Below are positions 34,809 through 44,621 of a stretch of 64,000 nucleotides of DNA, piece after piece. The notes beneath the pieces are model-generated. The model worked only from the letters and a program-made list of their open reading frames with translations. It did not search any database and was not told the DNA's origin. The position numbers were made by a program, and so were the translations under genes. Numbering within the stretch: the stretch's first letter is position 1; the number at the start of each line of letters is the position of its first letter. The DNA comes from Pisaster brevispinus (lineage: Eukaryota > Echinodermata > Asteroidea > Forcipulatida > Asteriidae). Location: NCBI GenBank assembly GCA_023634235.1, contig JAMKCF010000019.1:248001-312000 (forward strand). Reading direction: 5' to 3'.

Positions 34809-37005
34809 CTGTAAAGCCCGTTTCAAGGGCTCCCTTTCCCGTGAGTTTGGGGTCGCTGACGATTCTGTAGGCGAGGCGAGCGGCCTGGATGTTAGGCCCA
34901 CCCCTAAGAAAAATTGAAAAAAACAAAACAAAAAAAAAACCCAGAAGCAAGGTCGTGCCGGCAGGGGTCATGGCCCAAAATAAAAGTGCGGTGAATTTGG
35001 GAATAACTCCCGATCTAGGAGGGCTAGAGGGATGATTTTTTGCCTGACTCTGCCTTAGGTATCCCTGCATCCGAAAATTAGACTTTTACGGCCGTTGCGG
35101 GCAGGCTTCACACCGGAAAAGACCAGCAAGCGGGGACACTCCGAAAGCCCCGCAAAACATCAACGTGATTTTGCTGTAAAAAGACACAAATACAAAATAA
35201 GGAGGGTCACATCACCACCAGGGCAATATCGAATCTGCACAATTTTAGTACCACTGTAAAGCCCGTTTCAAGGGCTCCCTCTCCCGTGAGTTTGGGGTCG
35301 CTGACGATTCTGTAGGCGAGGCGAGCGGCCTGGATGTTAGGCCTTCCCGTAAGAAAAATTGAAAAAAAAAAAAAAAAAAAAAAAAACCCAGAAGCAAGGT
35401 CGTGCCGGCAGGGGTCATGGCCCAAAATAAAAGTGCGGTGAATTTGGGAATAACTCCCGATCTAGGAGGGCTAGAGGGATGATTTTTTGGCCTGACTCTG
35501 CCTTAGGTATCCCTGCATCCGAAAATTAGACTTTTACGGCCGTTGCGGGCAGGCTTCACACCGGAAAAGACCAGCAAGCGGGGACACTCCGAAAGCCCCG
35601 CAAAACATCAACTTGATTTTGCTGTAAAAAGACACAAATACAAAATAAGGAGGGTCACATCACCCCCAGGGCAATATCGAATCTGCACAATTTTAGTACC
35701 ACTGTAAAGCCCGTTTCAAGGGCTCCCTCTCCCGTTAGTTTGGGGTCGCTGACGATTCTGTAGGCGAGGCGAGCGGCCTGGATGTTAGGCCTACCCCTAA
35801 GAAAAATTGAAAAAAAAAAAAAAAAAAAAAACCCAGAAGCAAGGTCGTGCCGGCAGGGGTCATGGCCCAAAATAAAAGTGCGGTGAATTTGGGAATAACT
35901 CTCGATCTAGGAGGGCTAGAGAGATGATTTTTTGGCCTGACTCTGCCTTAGGTATCCCTGCATCCGAAAATTAGACTTTTACGGCCGTTGCGGGCAGACT
36001 TCACACCGAAAAAGACCAGCAAGCGGGGACACTCCGAAAGCCCCGCAAAACATCAACGTGATTTTGCTGTAAAAAGACACAAATACAAAATAAGGAGGGT
36101 CACATCACCCCCAGGGCAATATCGAATCTGCACAATTTTAGTACCACTGTAAAGCCCGTTTCAAGGGCTCCCTCTCCCGTGAGTTTGGGATCGCTGACGA
36201 TTCTGTAGGCGAGGCGAGCGGCCTGGATGTTAGGCCCACCCCTTAGAGAAATAGGAAAACAAAAACCAGGGGTAATGGCCCAAAATAAAAGTGCGGTGAT
36301 TTTGGGAATAAGTCCCGATCTAGGAGGGCTAGAGAGATGATTTTTTTACCTGACTCTGCCTTAGGTATCCCTGCATCCGAAAATAAGACTTTTACGGCCG
36401 TTGCGGGCAGGCTTCACACCGGAAAAGACCAGCAAGCGGGGACACTCCGAATGCCCCCCAAAACATCAACTTGATTTTGCTGTAAAAAGACACAAATACA
36501 AAATAAGGAGGGTCACATCACCCCCAGGGCAATATCGAATCTGCACAATTTTAGTACCACTGTAAAGCCCGTTTCAAGGGCTCCCTCTCCCGTGAGTTTG
36601 GGGTCGCTGACGATTCTGTAGGCGAGGCGAGCGGCCTGGATGTTAGGCCTACCCCTAAGAAAAATTGAAAAAAAGAAAAGAAAAAAAAACCCCAGAAGCA
36701 AGGTCGTGCCGGCAGGGGTCATGGCCCAAAATAAAAGTGCGGTGAATTTGGGAATAACTCCCAATCTAGGAGGGCTAGAGGGATGATTTTTTGGCCTGAC
36801 TCTGCCTTAGGTATTCCTGCATCCGAAAATTAGACTTTTACGGCCGTTGCGGGCAGGCTTCACACCGGAAAAGACCAGCAAGCGGGGACACTCCGAAAGC
36901 CCCCCAAAACATCAACGTGATTTTGCTGTAAAAAGACACAAATACAAAATAAGGAGGGTCACATCACCCCCAGGGCAATATCAAATCTGCACAATTTTAG
37001 TACCA
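34809..37005 (+). repeat. Array segment: B-B-B-A-B
   Basis: Unit starts are 34809 (B), 35254 (B), 35702 (B), 36147 (A) and 36560 (B). The first has an A-like CCCACCCC joined to B-like TAAGAAAAATTG, a crossover point within ~10 bases. The B at 35702 has A-like GAGAGATGA before B-like TTTTTTGGCC. The B at 36560 has a tract broken by G (AAAAAGAAAAG). No gene is seen. Confidence 0.91.
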
Positions 37006-37200
37006 CTGTAAAGCCCGTTTCAAGGGCTCCCTCTCCCGTGAGTTTGGGGTCGCTGACGATTCTGTAGGCGAGGCGAGCGGCCTGGATGTAAGGCCTACCC
37101 CTAAGAAAAATTGAAAAAAAAAAAAAAAAAAAAAACCAGAAGCAAGGTCGTGCCGGCAGGGGTCATGGCCCAAAATCGAATCTGCACAATTTTAGTACCA
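37006..37200 (+). repeat. Truncated B unit (195 bp), copy 1
   Basis: B sequence runs to CATGGCCCAAAAT and is joined near 37176/37177 to CGAATCTGCACAATTTTAG at the end of the unit. About 250 bp of the centre and right are missing. AAT is common to both sides of the junction (CAAAATAAAAG and CAATATCGAAT contexts). Confidence 0.93.
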
Positions 37201-37215
37201 CTGTAAAGCCCGTTT

Positions 37216-37341
37216 CAAGGGCTCCCTCTCCCGTGAGTTTGGGGTCGCTGACGATTCTGTAGGCGAGGCGAGCGGCCTCAAGGGCTCCCTCTCCCGTGAG
37301 TTTGGGGTCGCTGACGATTCTGTAGGCGAGGCGAGCGGCCT
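37216..37341 (+). repeat. 63-bp direct duplication inside an A unit, copy 1
   Basis: CAAGGGCTCC...GCGGCCT occurs at 37216-37278 and again, directly abutting, at 37279-37341. The join reads GCGGCCTCAAGGG. Confidence 0.94.
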
Positions 37342-38089
37342 GGATGTTAGGCCCACCCCATAGAGAAATAGGATAACAAAAACCTGGGGTAATGGCCCAA
37401 AATAAAAGTGCGGTGATTTTGGGAATAAGTCCCGATCTAGGAGGGCTAGAGAGATGATTTTTTTTACATGACTCTGCCTTAGGTATCCCTGCATCCGAAA
37501 ATTAGACTTTTACGGCCGTTGCGGGCAGGCTTCACACCGGAAAAGACAAGCAAGCGGGGACACTCCGAAAGCCCCCCAAAACATCAACTTGATTTTGCTG
37601 TAAAAAGACACAAATACAAAATAAGGAGGGTCACATCACCCCAGGGCAATATCGAATCTGCACAATTTTAGTACCACTGTAAAGCCCGTTTCAAGGGCTC
37701 CCTCTCCCGTGAGTTTGGGGTCGCTGACGATTCTGTAGGCGAGACGAGCGGCCTGGATGTTAGGCCCACCCCATAGAGAAATAGGAAAACAAAAACCAGG
37801 GGTAATGGCCCAAAATAAAAGTGCGGTGATTTTGGGAATCAGTCCCGATCTAGGAGGGCTAGAGAGATGATTTTTTTACCTGACTCTGCCTTAGGTATCC
37901 CTGCATCCGAAAATTAGACTTTTACCGCCGTTGCGGGCAGGCTTCATACCGGAAAAGACCAGCAAGCGGGGACACTCCGAAAGCCCCCCAAAACATCAAC
38001 TTGATTTTGCTGTAAAAAGACACAAATACAAAATAAGGAGGGTCACATCACCCCCAGGGCAATATCGAATCTGCACAGTTTTAGTACCA

Positions 38090-38281
38090 CTGTAAACCCG
38101 TTTCAAGGGCTCCCTCTCCCGTGAGTTTGGGGTCGCTGACGATTCTGTAGGCGAGGCGAGCGGCCTGGATGTTAGGCCTACCCCTAAGAAAAATTGAAAA
38201 AAAAAAAAAAAAAAAACCAGAAGCAAGGTCGTGCCGGCAGGGGTCATGGCCCAAAATCGAATCTGCACAATTTTAGTACCA
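38090..38281 (+). repeat. Truncated B unit (192 bp), copy 2
   Basis: It has the same ~250-bp deletion as the unit at 37006, joined near 38257/38258. It also lacks one G in its anchor (TGTAAACCCG). Confidence 0.93.
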
Positions 38282-38296
38282 CTGTAAAGCCCGTTT

Positions 38297-38422
38297 CAAG
38301 GGCTCCCTCTCCCGTGAGTTTGGGGTCGCTGACGATTCTGTAGGCGAGGCGAGCGGCCTCAAGGGCTCCCTCTCCCGTGAGTTTGGGGTCGCTGACGAAT
38401 CTGTAGGCGAGACGAGCGGCCT
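38297..38422 (+). repeat. 63-bp direct duplication inside an A unit, copy 2
   Basis: The two copies are 38297-38359 and 38360-38422. The second has GACGAATCTG for GACGATTCTG and GAGACGAGCGG for GAGGCGAGCGG. Confidence 0.94.
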
Positions 38423-38757
38423 GGATGTTAGGCCCACCCCATAGAGAAATAGGAAAACAAAAACCAGGGGTAATGGCCCAAAATAAAAGTGCGGTGATTT
38501 TGGGAATAAGTCCCGATCTAGGAGGGCTAGAGAGATGATTTTTTTACCTGACTCTGCCTTAGGTATCCCTGCATCCGAAAATTAGACTTTTACGGCCGTT
38601 GCGGGCAGGCTTCACACCGGAAAAGACCAGCAAGCGGGGACACTCCGAAAGCCCCCCAAAACATGAACTTGATTTTGCTGTAAAAAGACACAAATACAAA
38701 ATAAGGAGGGTCACATCACCCCCAGGGCAATATCGAATCTGCACAATTTTAGTACCA

Positions 38758-38954
38758 CTGTAAAGCCCGTTTCAAGGGCTCCCTCTCCCGTGAGTTTGGG
38801 GTCGCTGACGATTCTGTAGGCGAGGCGAGCGGCCTGGATGTTAGGCCTACCCCTAAGAAAAATTGAAAAAAAAAAAAAAAAAAAAAAACCCAGAAGCAAG
38901 GTCGTGCCGGCAGGGATCATGGCCCAAAATCGAATCTGCACAATTTTAGTACCA
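38758..38954 (+). repeat. Truncated B unit (197 bp), copy 3
   Basis: Same breakpoint, here at 38930/38931; it has GCAGGGATCATGG for GCAGGGGTCATGG. Confidence 0.93.
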
Positions 38955-38969
38955 CTGTAAAGCCCGTTT

Positions 38970-39095
38970 CAAGGGCTCCCTCTCCCGTGAGTTTGGGGTC
39001 GCTGACGATTCTGTAGGCGAGGCGAGCGGCCTCAAGGGCTCCCTCTCCCGTGAGTTTGGGGTCGCTGACGATTCTGTAGGCGAGGCGAGCGGCCT
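38970..39095 (+). repeat. 63-bp direct duplication inside an A unit, copy 3
   Basis: The two copies are 38970-39032 and 39033-39095, with the same junction as at 37278/37279. Confidence 0.94.
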
Positions 39096-42076
39096 GGATG
39101 TTAGGCCCACCCCATAGAGAAATAGGATAACAAAAACCTGGGGTAATGGCCCAAAATAAAAGTGCGGTGATTTTGGGAATAAGTCCCGATCTAGGAGGGC
39201 TAGAGAGATGATTTTTTTACCTGACTCTGCCTTAGGTATCCCTGCATCCGAAAATTAGACTTTTACGGCCGTTGCGGGCAGGCTTCACACCGGAAAAGAC
39301 CAGCAAGCGGGGACACTCCGAAAGCCCCCCAAAACATCAACTTGATTTTGCTGTAAAAAGACACAAATACAAAATAAGGAGGGTCACATCACCCCCAGGG
39401 CAATATCGAATCTGCACAATTTTAGTATCACTGTAAAGCCCGTTTCAAGGGCTCCCTCTCCCGTGAGTTTGGGGTCGCTGACGATTCTGTAGGCGAGACG
39501 AGCGGCCTGGATGTTAGGCCCACCCCATAGAGAAATAGGAAAACAAAAACCAGGGGTAATGGCCCAAAATAAAAGTGCGGTGATTTTGGGAATCAGTCCC
39601 GATCTAGATGGGCTAGAGAGATGATTTTTTTTACCTGACTCTGCCTTAGGTATCCCTGCATCCGAAAATTAGACTTTTACGGCCGTTGCGGGCAGGCTTC
39701 ATACCGGAAAAGACCAGCAAGTGGGGACACTCCGAAAGCCCCCCAAAACATCAACTTGATTTTGCTGTAAAAATACACAAATACAAAATAAGGAGGGTCA
39801 CATCACCCCCAGGGCAATATCGAATCTGCACAATTTTAGTACCACTGTAAAGCCCGTTTCAAGGGCTCCCTCTCCCGTGAGTTTGGGGTTGCTGACGATT
39901 CTGTAAGCGAGGCGAGCGGCCTGGATGTTAGGCCTACCCCTAAGAAAAATTGAAAAAAAAAAAAAAAAAAAAAAACCCAGAAGCAAGGTCGTGCCGGCAG
40001 GGGTCATGGCCCAAAATAAAAGTGCGGTGAATTTGGGAATAACTCCCGATCTAGGAGGGCTAGAGGGATGACTTTTTGGCCTGACTCTGCCTTATTTATC
40101 CCTGCATCCGAAAATTAGACTTTTACGGCCGTTGCGGGCAGGCTTCACACCGGAAAAGACCAGCAAGCGGGACATTCCGAAAGCCCCGCAAAACATCAAC
40201 GTGATTTTGCTGTAAAAAGACACAAATACAAAATAAGGAGGGTCACATCACCCCCAGGGCAATATCGAATCTGCACAATTTTAGTACCACTGTAAAGCCC
40301 GTTTCAAGGGCTCCCTCTCCCGTGAGTTTGGGGTCGCTGACGATTCTGTAGGCGAGGCGAGCGGCCTGGATGTTAGGCCCCCCCCTTAGAGAAATAGGAA
40401 AACAAAAACCAGGGGTAATGGCCCAAAATAAAAGTGCGGTGATTTTGGGAATAAGTCCCGATCTAGGAGGGCTAGAGAGATGATTTTTTTACCTGACTCT
40501 GCCTTAGGTATCCCTGCATCCGAAAATTATACTTTTACGGCCGTTGCGGGCAGGCTTCACACCGGAAAAGACCAGCAAGCGGGGACACTCCGAAAGCCCC
40601 CCAAAACATCAACTTGATTTTGCTGTAAAAAGACACAAATACAAAATAAGGAGGGTCACATCACCCCCAGGGCAATATCGAATCTGCACAATTTTAGTAC
40701 CACTGTAAAGCCCGTTTCAAGGGCTCCCTCTCCCGTGAGTTTGGGGTCGCTGACGATTCTGTAGGCGAGGCGAGCGGCCTGGATGTTAGGCCTACCCCTA
40801 AGAAAAATTGAAAAAAAAACAACAAAAAAAAAAAACCCAGAAGCAAGGTCGTGCCGGCAGGGGTCATGGCCCCAAAAAAAAGTGCGGTGAATTTGGGAAT
40901 AACTCCCGATCTAGGAGGGCTAGAGGGATGATTTTTTGGCCTGACTCTGCCTTAGGTATCCCTGCATCCGAAAATTAGACTTTTACGGCCGTTGCGGGCA
41001 GGCTTCACACCGGAAAAGACCAGCAAGCGGGACACTCCGAAAGCCCCGCAAAACATCAACGTGATTTTGCTGTAAAAAGACACAAATACAAAATAAGGAG
41101 GGTCACATCACCCCCAGGGCAATATCGAATCTGCACAATTTTAGTACCACTGTAAAGCCCGTTTCAAGGGCTCCCTCTCCCGTGAGTTTGGGGTCGCTGA
41201 CGATTCTGTAGGCGAGGCGAGCGGCCTGGATGTTAGGCCCACCCCTTAGAGAAATAGGAAAACAAAAACCAGGGGTAATGGCCCAAAATAAAAGTGCGGT
41301 GATTTTGGGAATAAGTCCCGATCTAGGTTGGCTAGAGAGATGATTTTTTTACCTGACTCTGCCTTAGGTATCCCTGCATCCGAAAATTAGACTTTTACGG
41401 CCGTTGCGGGCAGGCTTCACACCGGAAAAGATCAGCAAGCGGGGACACTCCGAAAGCCCCGCAAAACATCAACGTGATTTTGTTGTAAAAAGACACAAAT
41501 ACAAAATAAGGAGGGTCACATCACCCCCAGGGCAATATCGAATCTGCACAATTTTAGTACCACTGTAAAGCCCGTTTCAAGGGCTCCCTCTCCCGTGAGT
41601 TTGGGGTTGCTGACGATTCTGTAGGCGAGGCGAGCGGCCTGGATGCTAGGCCCACCCCTTAGAGAAATAGGAAAACAAAAACCAGGGGTAATGGCCCAAA
41701 ATAAAAGTGCGGTGATTTTGGGAATAAGTCCCGATCTAGGAGGGCTAGAGAGATGATTTTTTTACCTGACTCTGCCTTAGGTATCCCTGCATCCGAAAAG
41801 TAGACTTTTACGGCCGTTGCGGGCAGGCTTCACACCGGAAAAGACCAGCAAGCGGGGACACTCCGAAAGCCCCCCAAAACATCAACTTGATTTTGCTGTA
41901 AAAAGACACAAATACAAAATAAGGAGGGTCACATCACCCCCAGGGCAATATCGAATCTGCACAATTTTAGTACCACTGTAAAGCCCGTTTCAAGGGCTCC
42001 CTCTCCCGTCAGTTTGGGGTTGCTGACGACTCTGTAGGCGAGGCGAGCGGCCTGGATGTTAGGCCTACCCCTAAGA

Positions 42077-42078
<2 letters not shown>

Positions 42079-42118
<40 letters not shown>
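42079..42118 (+). repeat. A40 homopolymer, longest in the window
   Basis: The B unit at 41976 reads CCCTAAGAAT followed by 40 uninterrupted A's and CAGAAGC. The usual AAAAATTG spacer is gone. Ordinary B units have a tract of about 10-28 A's, often broken by C or G. Exact length is vulnerable to sequencing error. Confidence 0.85.
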
Positions 42119-42119
<1 letters not shown>

Positions 42120-42512
42120 AGAAGCAAGGTCGTGCCGTCAGGGGTCATGGCCCAAAATAAAAGTGCGGTGAATTTGGGAATAACTCCCGAACTAGGAGGG
42201 CTAGAGGGATGATTTTTTGGCCTGACTCTGCCTTAGGTATCCCTGCATCCGAAAATTAGACTTTTACGGCCGTTGCTGGCAGGCTTCACACCGGAAAAGA
42301 TCAGCAAGCGGGGACACTCCCAAAGCCCCGCAAAACATCAACGTGATTTTGTTGTAAAAAGACACAAATACAAAATAAGGAGGGTCACATCACCCCCAGG
42401 GCAATATCGAATCTGCACAATTTTAGTACCACTGTAAAGCCCGTTTCAAGGGCTCCCTCTCCCGTGAGTTTGGGGTCGCTGACGATTCTGTAGGCGAGGC
42501 GAGCGGCCTGGA

Positions 42513-42638
42513 TGCTAGGCCCACCCCTTAGAGAAATAGGAAAACAAAAACCAGGGGTAATGGCCCAAAATAAAATGCTAGGCCCACTCCTTAGAGAAAT
42601 AGGAAAACAAAAACCAGGGGTAATGGCCCAAAATAAAA
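42513..42638 (+). repeat. Second, independent 63-bp duplication inside an A unit
   Basis: TGCTAGGCCCA...AAAATAAAA occurs at 42513-42575 and again at 42576-42638 (second copy CCCACTCC for CCCACCCC). The duplicated interval does not coincide with the one at 37216, although the length is the same 63 bp. Confidence 0.93.
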
Positions 42639-42907
42639 GTGCGGTGATTTTGGAAATAAGTCCCGATCTAGGAGGGCTAGAGAGATGATTTTTTTACCTG
42701 ACTCTGCCTGAGGTATCCCTGCATCCGAATAGTAGACTTTTACGGCCGTTGCGGGCAGGCTTCACACCGGAAAAGACCAGCAAGCGGGGACACTCCGAAA
42801 GCCCCCCAAAACATCAACTTGATTTTGCTGTAAAAAGACACAAATACAAAATAAGGAGGGTCACATCACCCCCAGGGCAATATCGAATCTGCACAATTTT
42901 AGTACCA

Positions 42908-44621
42908 CTGTAAAGCCCGTTTCAAGGGCTCCCTCTCCCGTGAGTTTGGGGTCGCTGACGATTCTGTAGGCGAGGCGAGCGGCCTGGATGCTAGGCCCAC
43001 CCCTTAGAGAAATAGGAAAACAAAAACCAGGGGTAATGGCCCAAAATAAAAGTGCGGTGATTTTGGGAATAAGTCCCGATCTAGGAGGGCTAGAGAGATG
43101 ATTTTTTTACCTGACTCTGCTTTAGGTATCCCTGCATCCGAAAAGTATACTTTAACGGCCGTTGCGGGCAGGCTTCACACCGGAAAAGACCAGCAAGCGG
43201 GGACACTCCGAAAGCCCCCCAAAACATCAACTTGATTTTGCTGTAAAAAGACACAAATACAAAATAAGGAGGGTCACATCACCCCCAGGGCAATATCGAA
43301 TCTGCACAATTTTAGTACCACTGTAAAACCCGTTTCAAGGGCTCCCTCTCCCGTCAGTTTGGGGTCGCTGACGATTCTGTACGCGAGGCGAGCGGCCTGG
43401 ATGTTAGGCCTACCCCTAAGAAAAATTGAAAAAAAAAAAAAAAAAAAAAAACAGAAGCAAGGTCGTGCCGGCACGGGTCATGGCCCAAAATAAAAGTGCG
43501 GTGAATTTGGGAATAACTCCCGATCTAGGAGGGCTAGAGGGATGATTGTTTGGCCTGACTCTGCCTTAGGTATCCCTGCATCCGAAAATTAGACTTTTAC
43601 GGCCGTTGCGGGCAGGCTTCACACCGGAAAAGACCAGCAAGCGGGGACACTCCGAAAGCCCCGCAAAACATCAACGTGATTTTGCTGTAAAAAGACACAA
43701 ATACAACATAAGGAGGGACACATCACCCCCAGGGCAATATCAAATCTGCACAATTTTAGAACCACTGTAAAGCCCGTTTCAAGGGCTCCCTCTCCCGTGA
43801 GTTTGGGGTCGCTGACGATTCTGTAGGCGAGGCGAGCGGCCTGGATGTTAGGCCTACCCCTTAGAGAAATAGGAAAACAAAAACCAGGGGTAATGGCCCA
43901 AAATAAAAGTGCGGTGATTTTGGGAATAAGTCCCGATCTAGGAGGGCTAGAGAGATGATTTTTTTACCTGACTCTGCCTTAGGTATCCCTGCATCCGAAT
44001 AGTAGACTGTTACGGCCGTTGCTGGCAGGCTTCACACCGGAAAAGACCAGCAAGCGGGGACACTCCGAAAGCCCCCCAAAACATCAACGTGATTTTGCTG
44101 TAAAAAGACACAAATACAAAATAAGGAGGGTCACATCACCCCCAGGGCAATATCGAATCTGCACAATTTTAGTACCACTGTAAAGCCCGTTTCAAGGGCT
44201 CCCTCTCCCGTGAGTTTGGGGTCGCTGACGATTCTGTAGGCGAGGCGAGCGGCCTGGATGTTAGGCCTACCCCTAAGAAAAATTGAAAAAAAAAAAAAAA
44301 AAAAAACCCAGAAGCAAGGTCGTGCCGGCAGGGGTCATGGCCCAAAAAAAAAGTGCGGTGAATTTGGGAATAACTCCCGATCTAGGAGGGCTAGAGGGAT
44401 GATTTGTTGGCCTGACTCTGCCTTAGGTATCCCTGCATCCGAAAATTAGACTTTTACGGCCGTTGCGGGCAGGCTTCACACCGGAAAAGACCAGTAAGCG
44501 GGGACACTCCGAAAGCCCCGCAAAACATCAACGTGATTTTGCTGTAAAAAGACACAAATACAAAATAAGGAGGGTCACATCACCCCCAGGGCAATATCGA
44601 ATCTGCACAATTTTAGTACCA
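42908..44621 (+). repeat. Array segment: A-B-A-B
   Basis: Unit starts are 42908 (A), 43321 (B), 43765 (A) and 44178 (B). The pair 42908+43321 returns at 48061+48474, offset 5153 bp, with CTGCTTTAGG, AAAAGTATAC, TGTAAAACCCG, CCGTCAGTTTGG and TGTACGCGAGG. The A at 43765 has a B-like CCTACCCC start. No gene is seen. Confidence 0.92.

Larger units (their letters stand above)
37006..39844 (+). repeat. Rearranged higher-order block: truncated B + A with 63-bp duplication (+ A)
   Basis: Unit starts are 37006 (truncated B, 195 bp), 37201 (A+63), 37677 (A), 38090 (truncated B, 192 bp), 38282 (A+63), 38758 (truncated B, 197 bp), 38955 (A+63) and 39431 (A). The three-unit module 37006-38089 returns at 38758-39844 with the same private variants (GGATAACAAAAACCTGGGG, GGGAATCAGTCCC, CTTCATACCGG, CCACCCCATAGAG). 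The middle module lacks its plain A, and its right half has the GAGACGAGCGG of that missing unit, so an unequal crossover removed one A. Confidence 0.94.
39845..42907 (+). repeat. Array segment: B-A-B-A-A-B-A(+63)
   Basis: Unit starts are 39845 (B), 40290 (A), 40703 (B), 41150 (A), 41563 (A), 41976 (B, 456 bp) and 42432 (A with duplication, 476 bp). AAGCGGGACA variants in the B units and AGGTTGGCTAG / GATGCTAGGCCC / GAAAAGTAGAC in the A units tie this stretch to 12153-14695. No gene is seen. Confidence 0.92.

Noticed and set aside
33731..34814. Two identical 75-codon plus-strand frames
   Set aside because: Their identity comes from the recent 856-bp duplication, not from selection; neighbouring units lack them.
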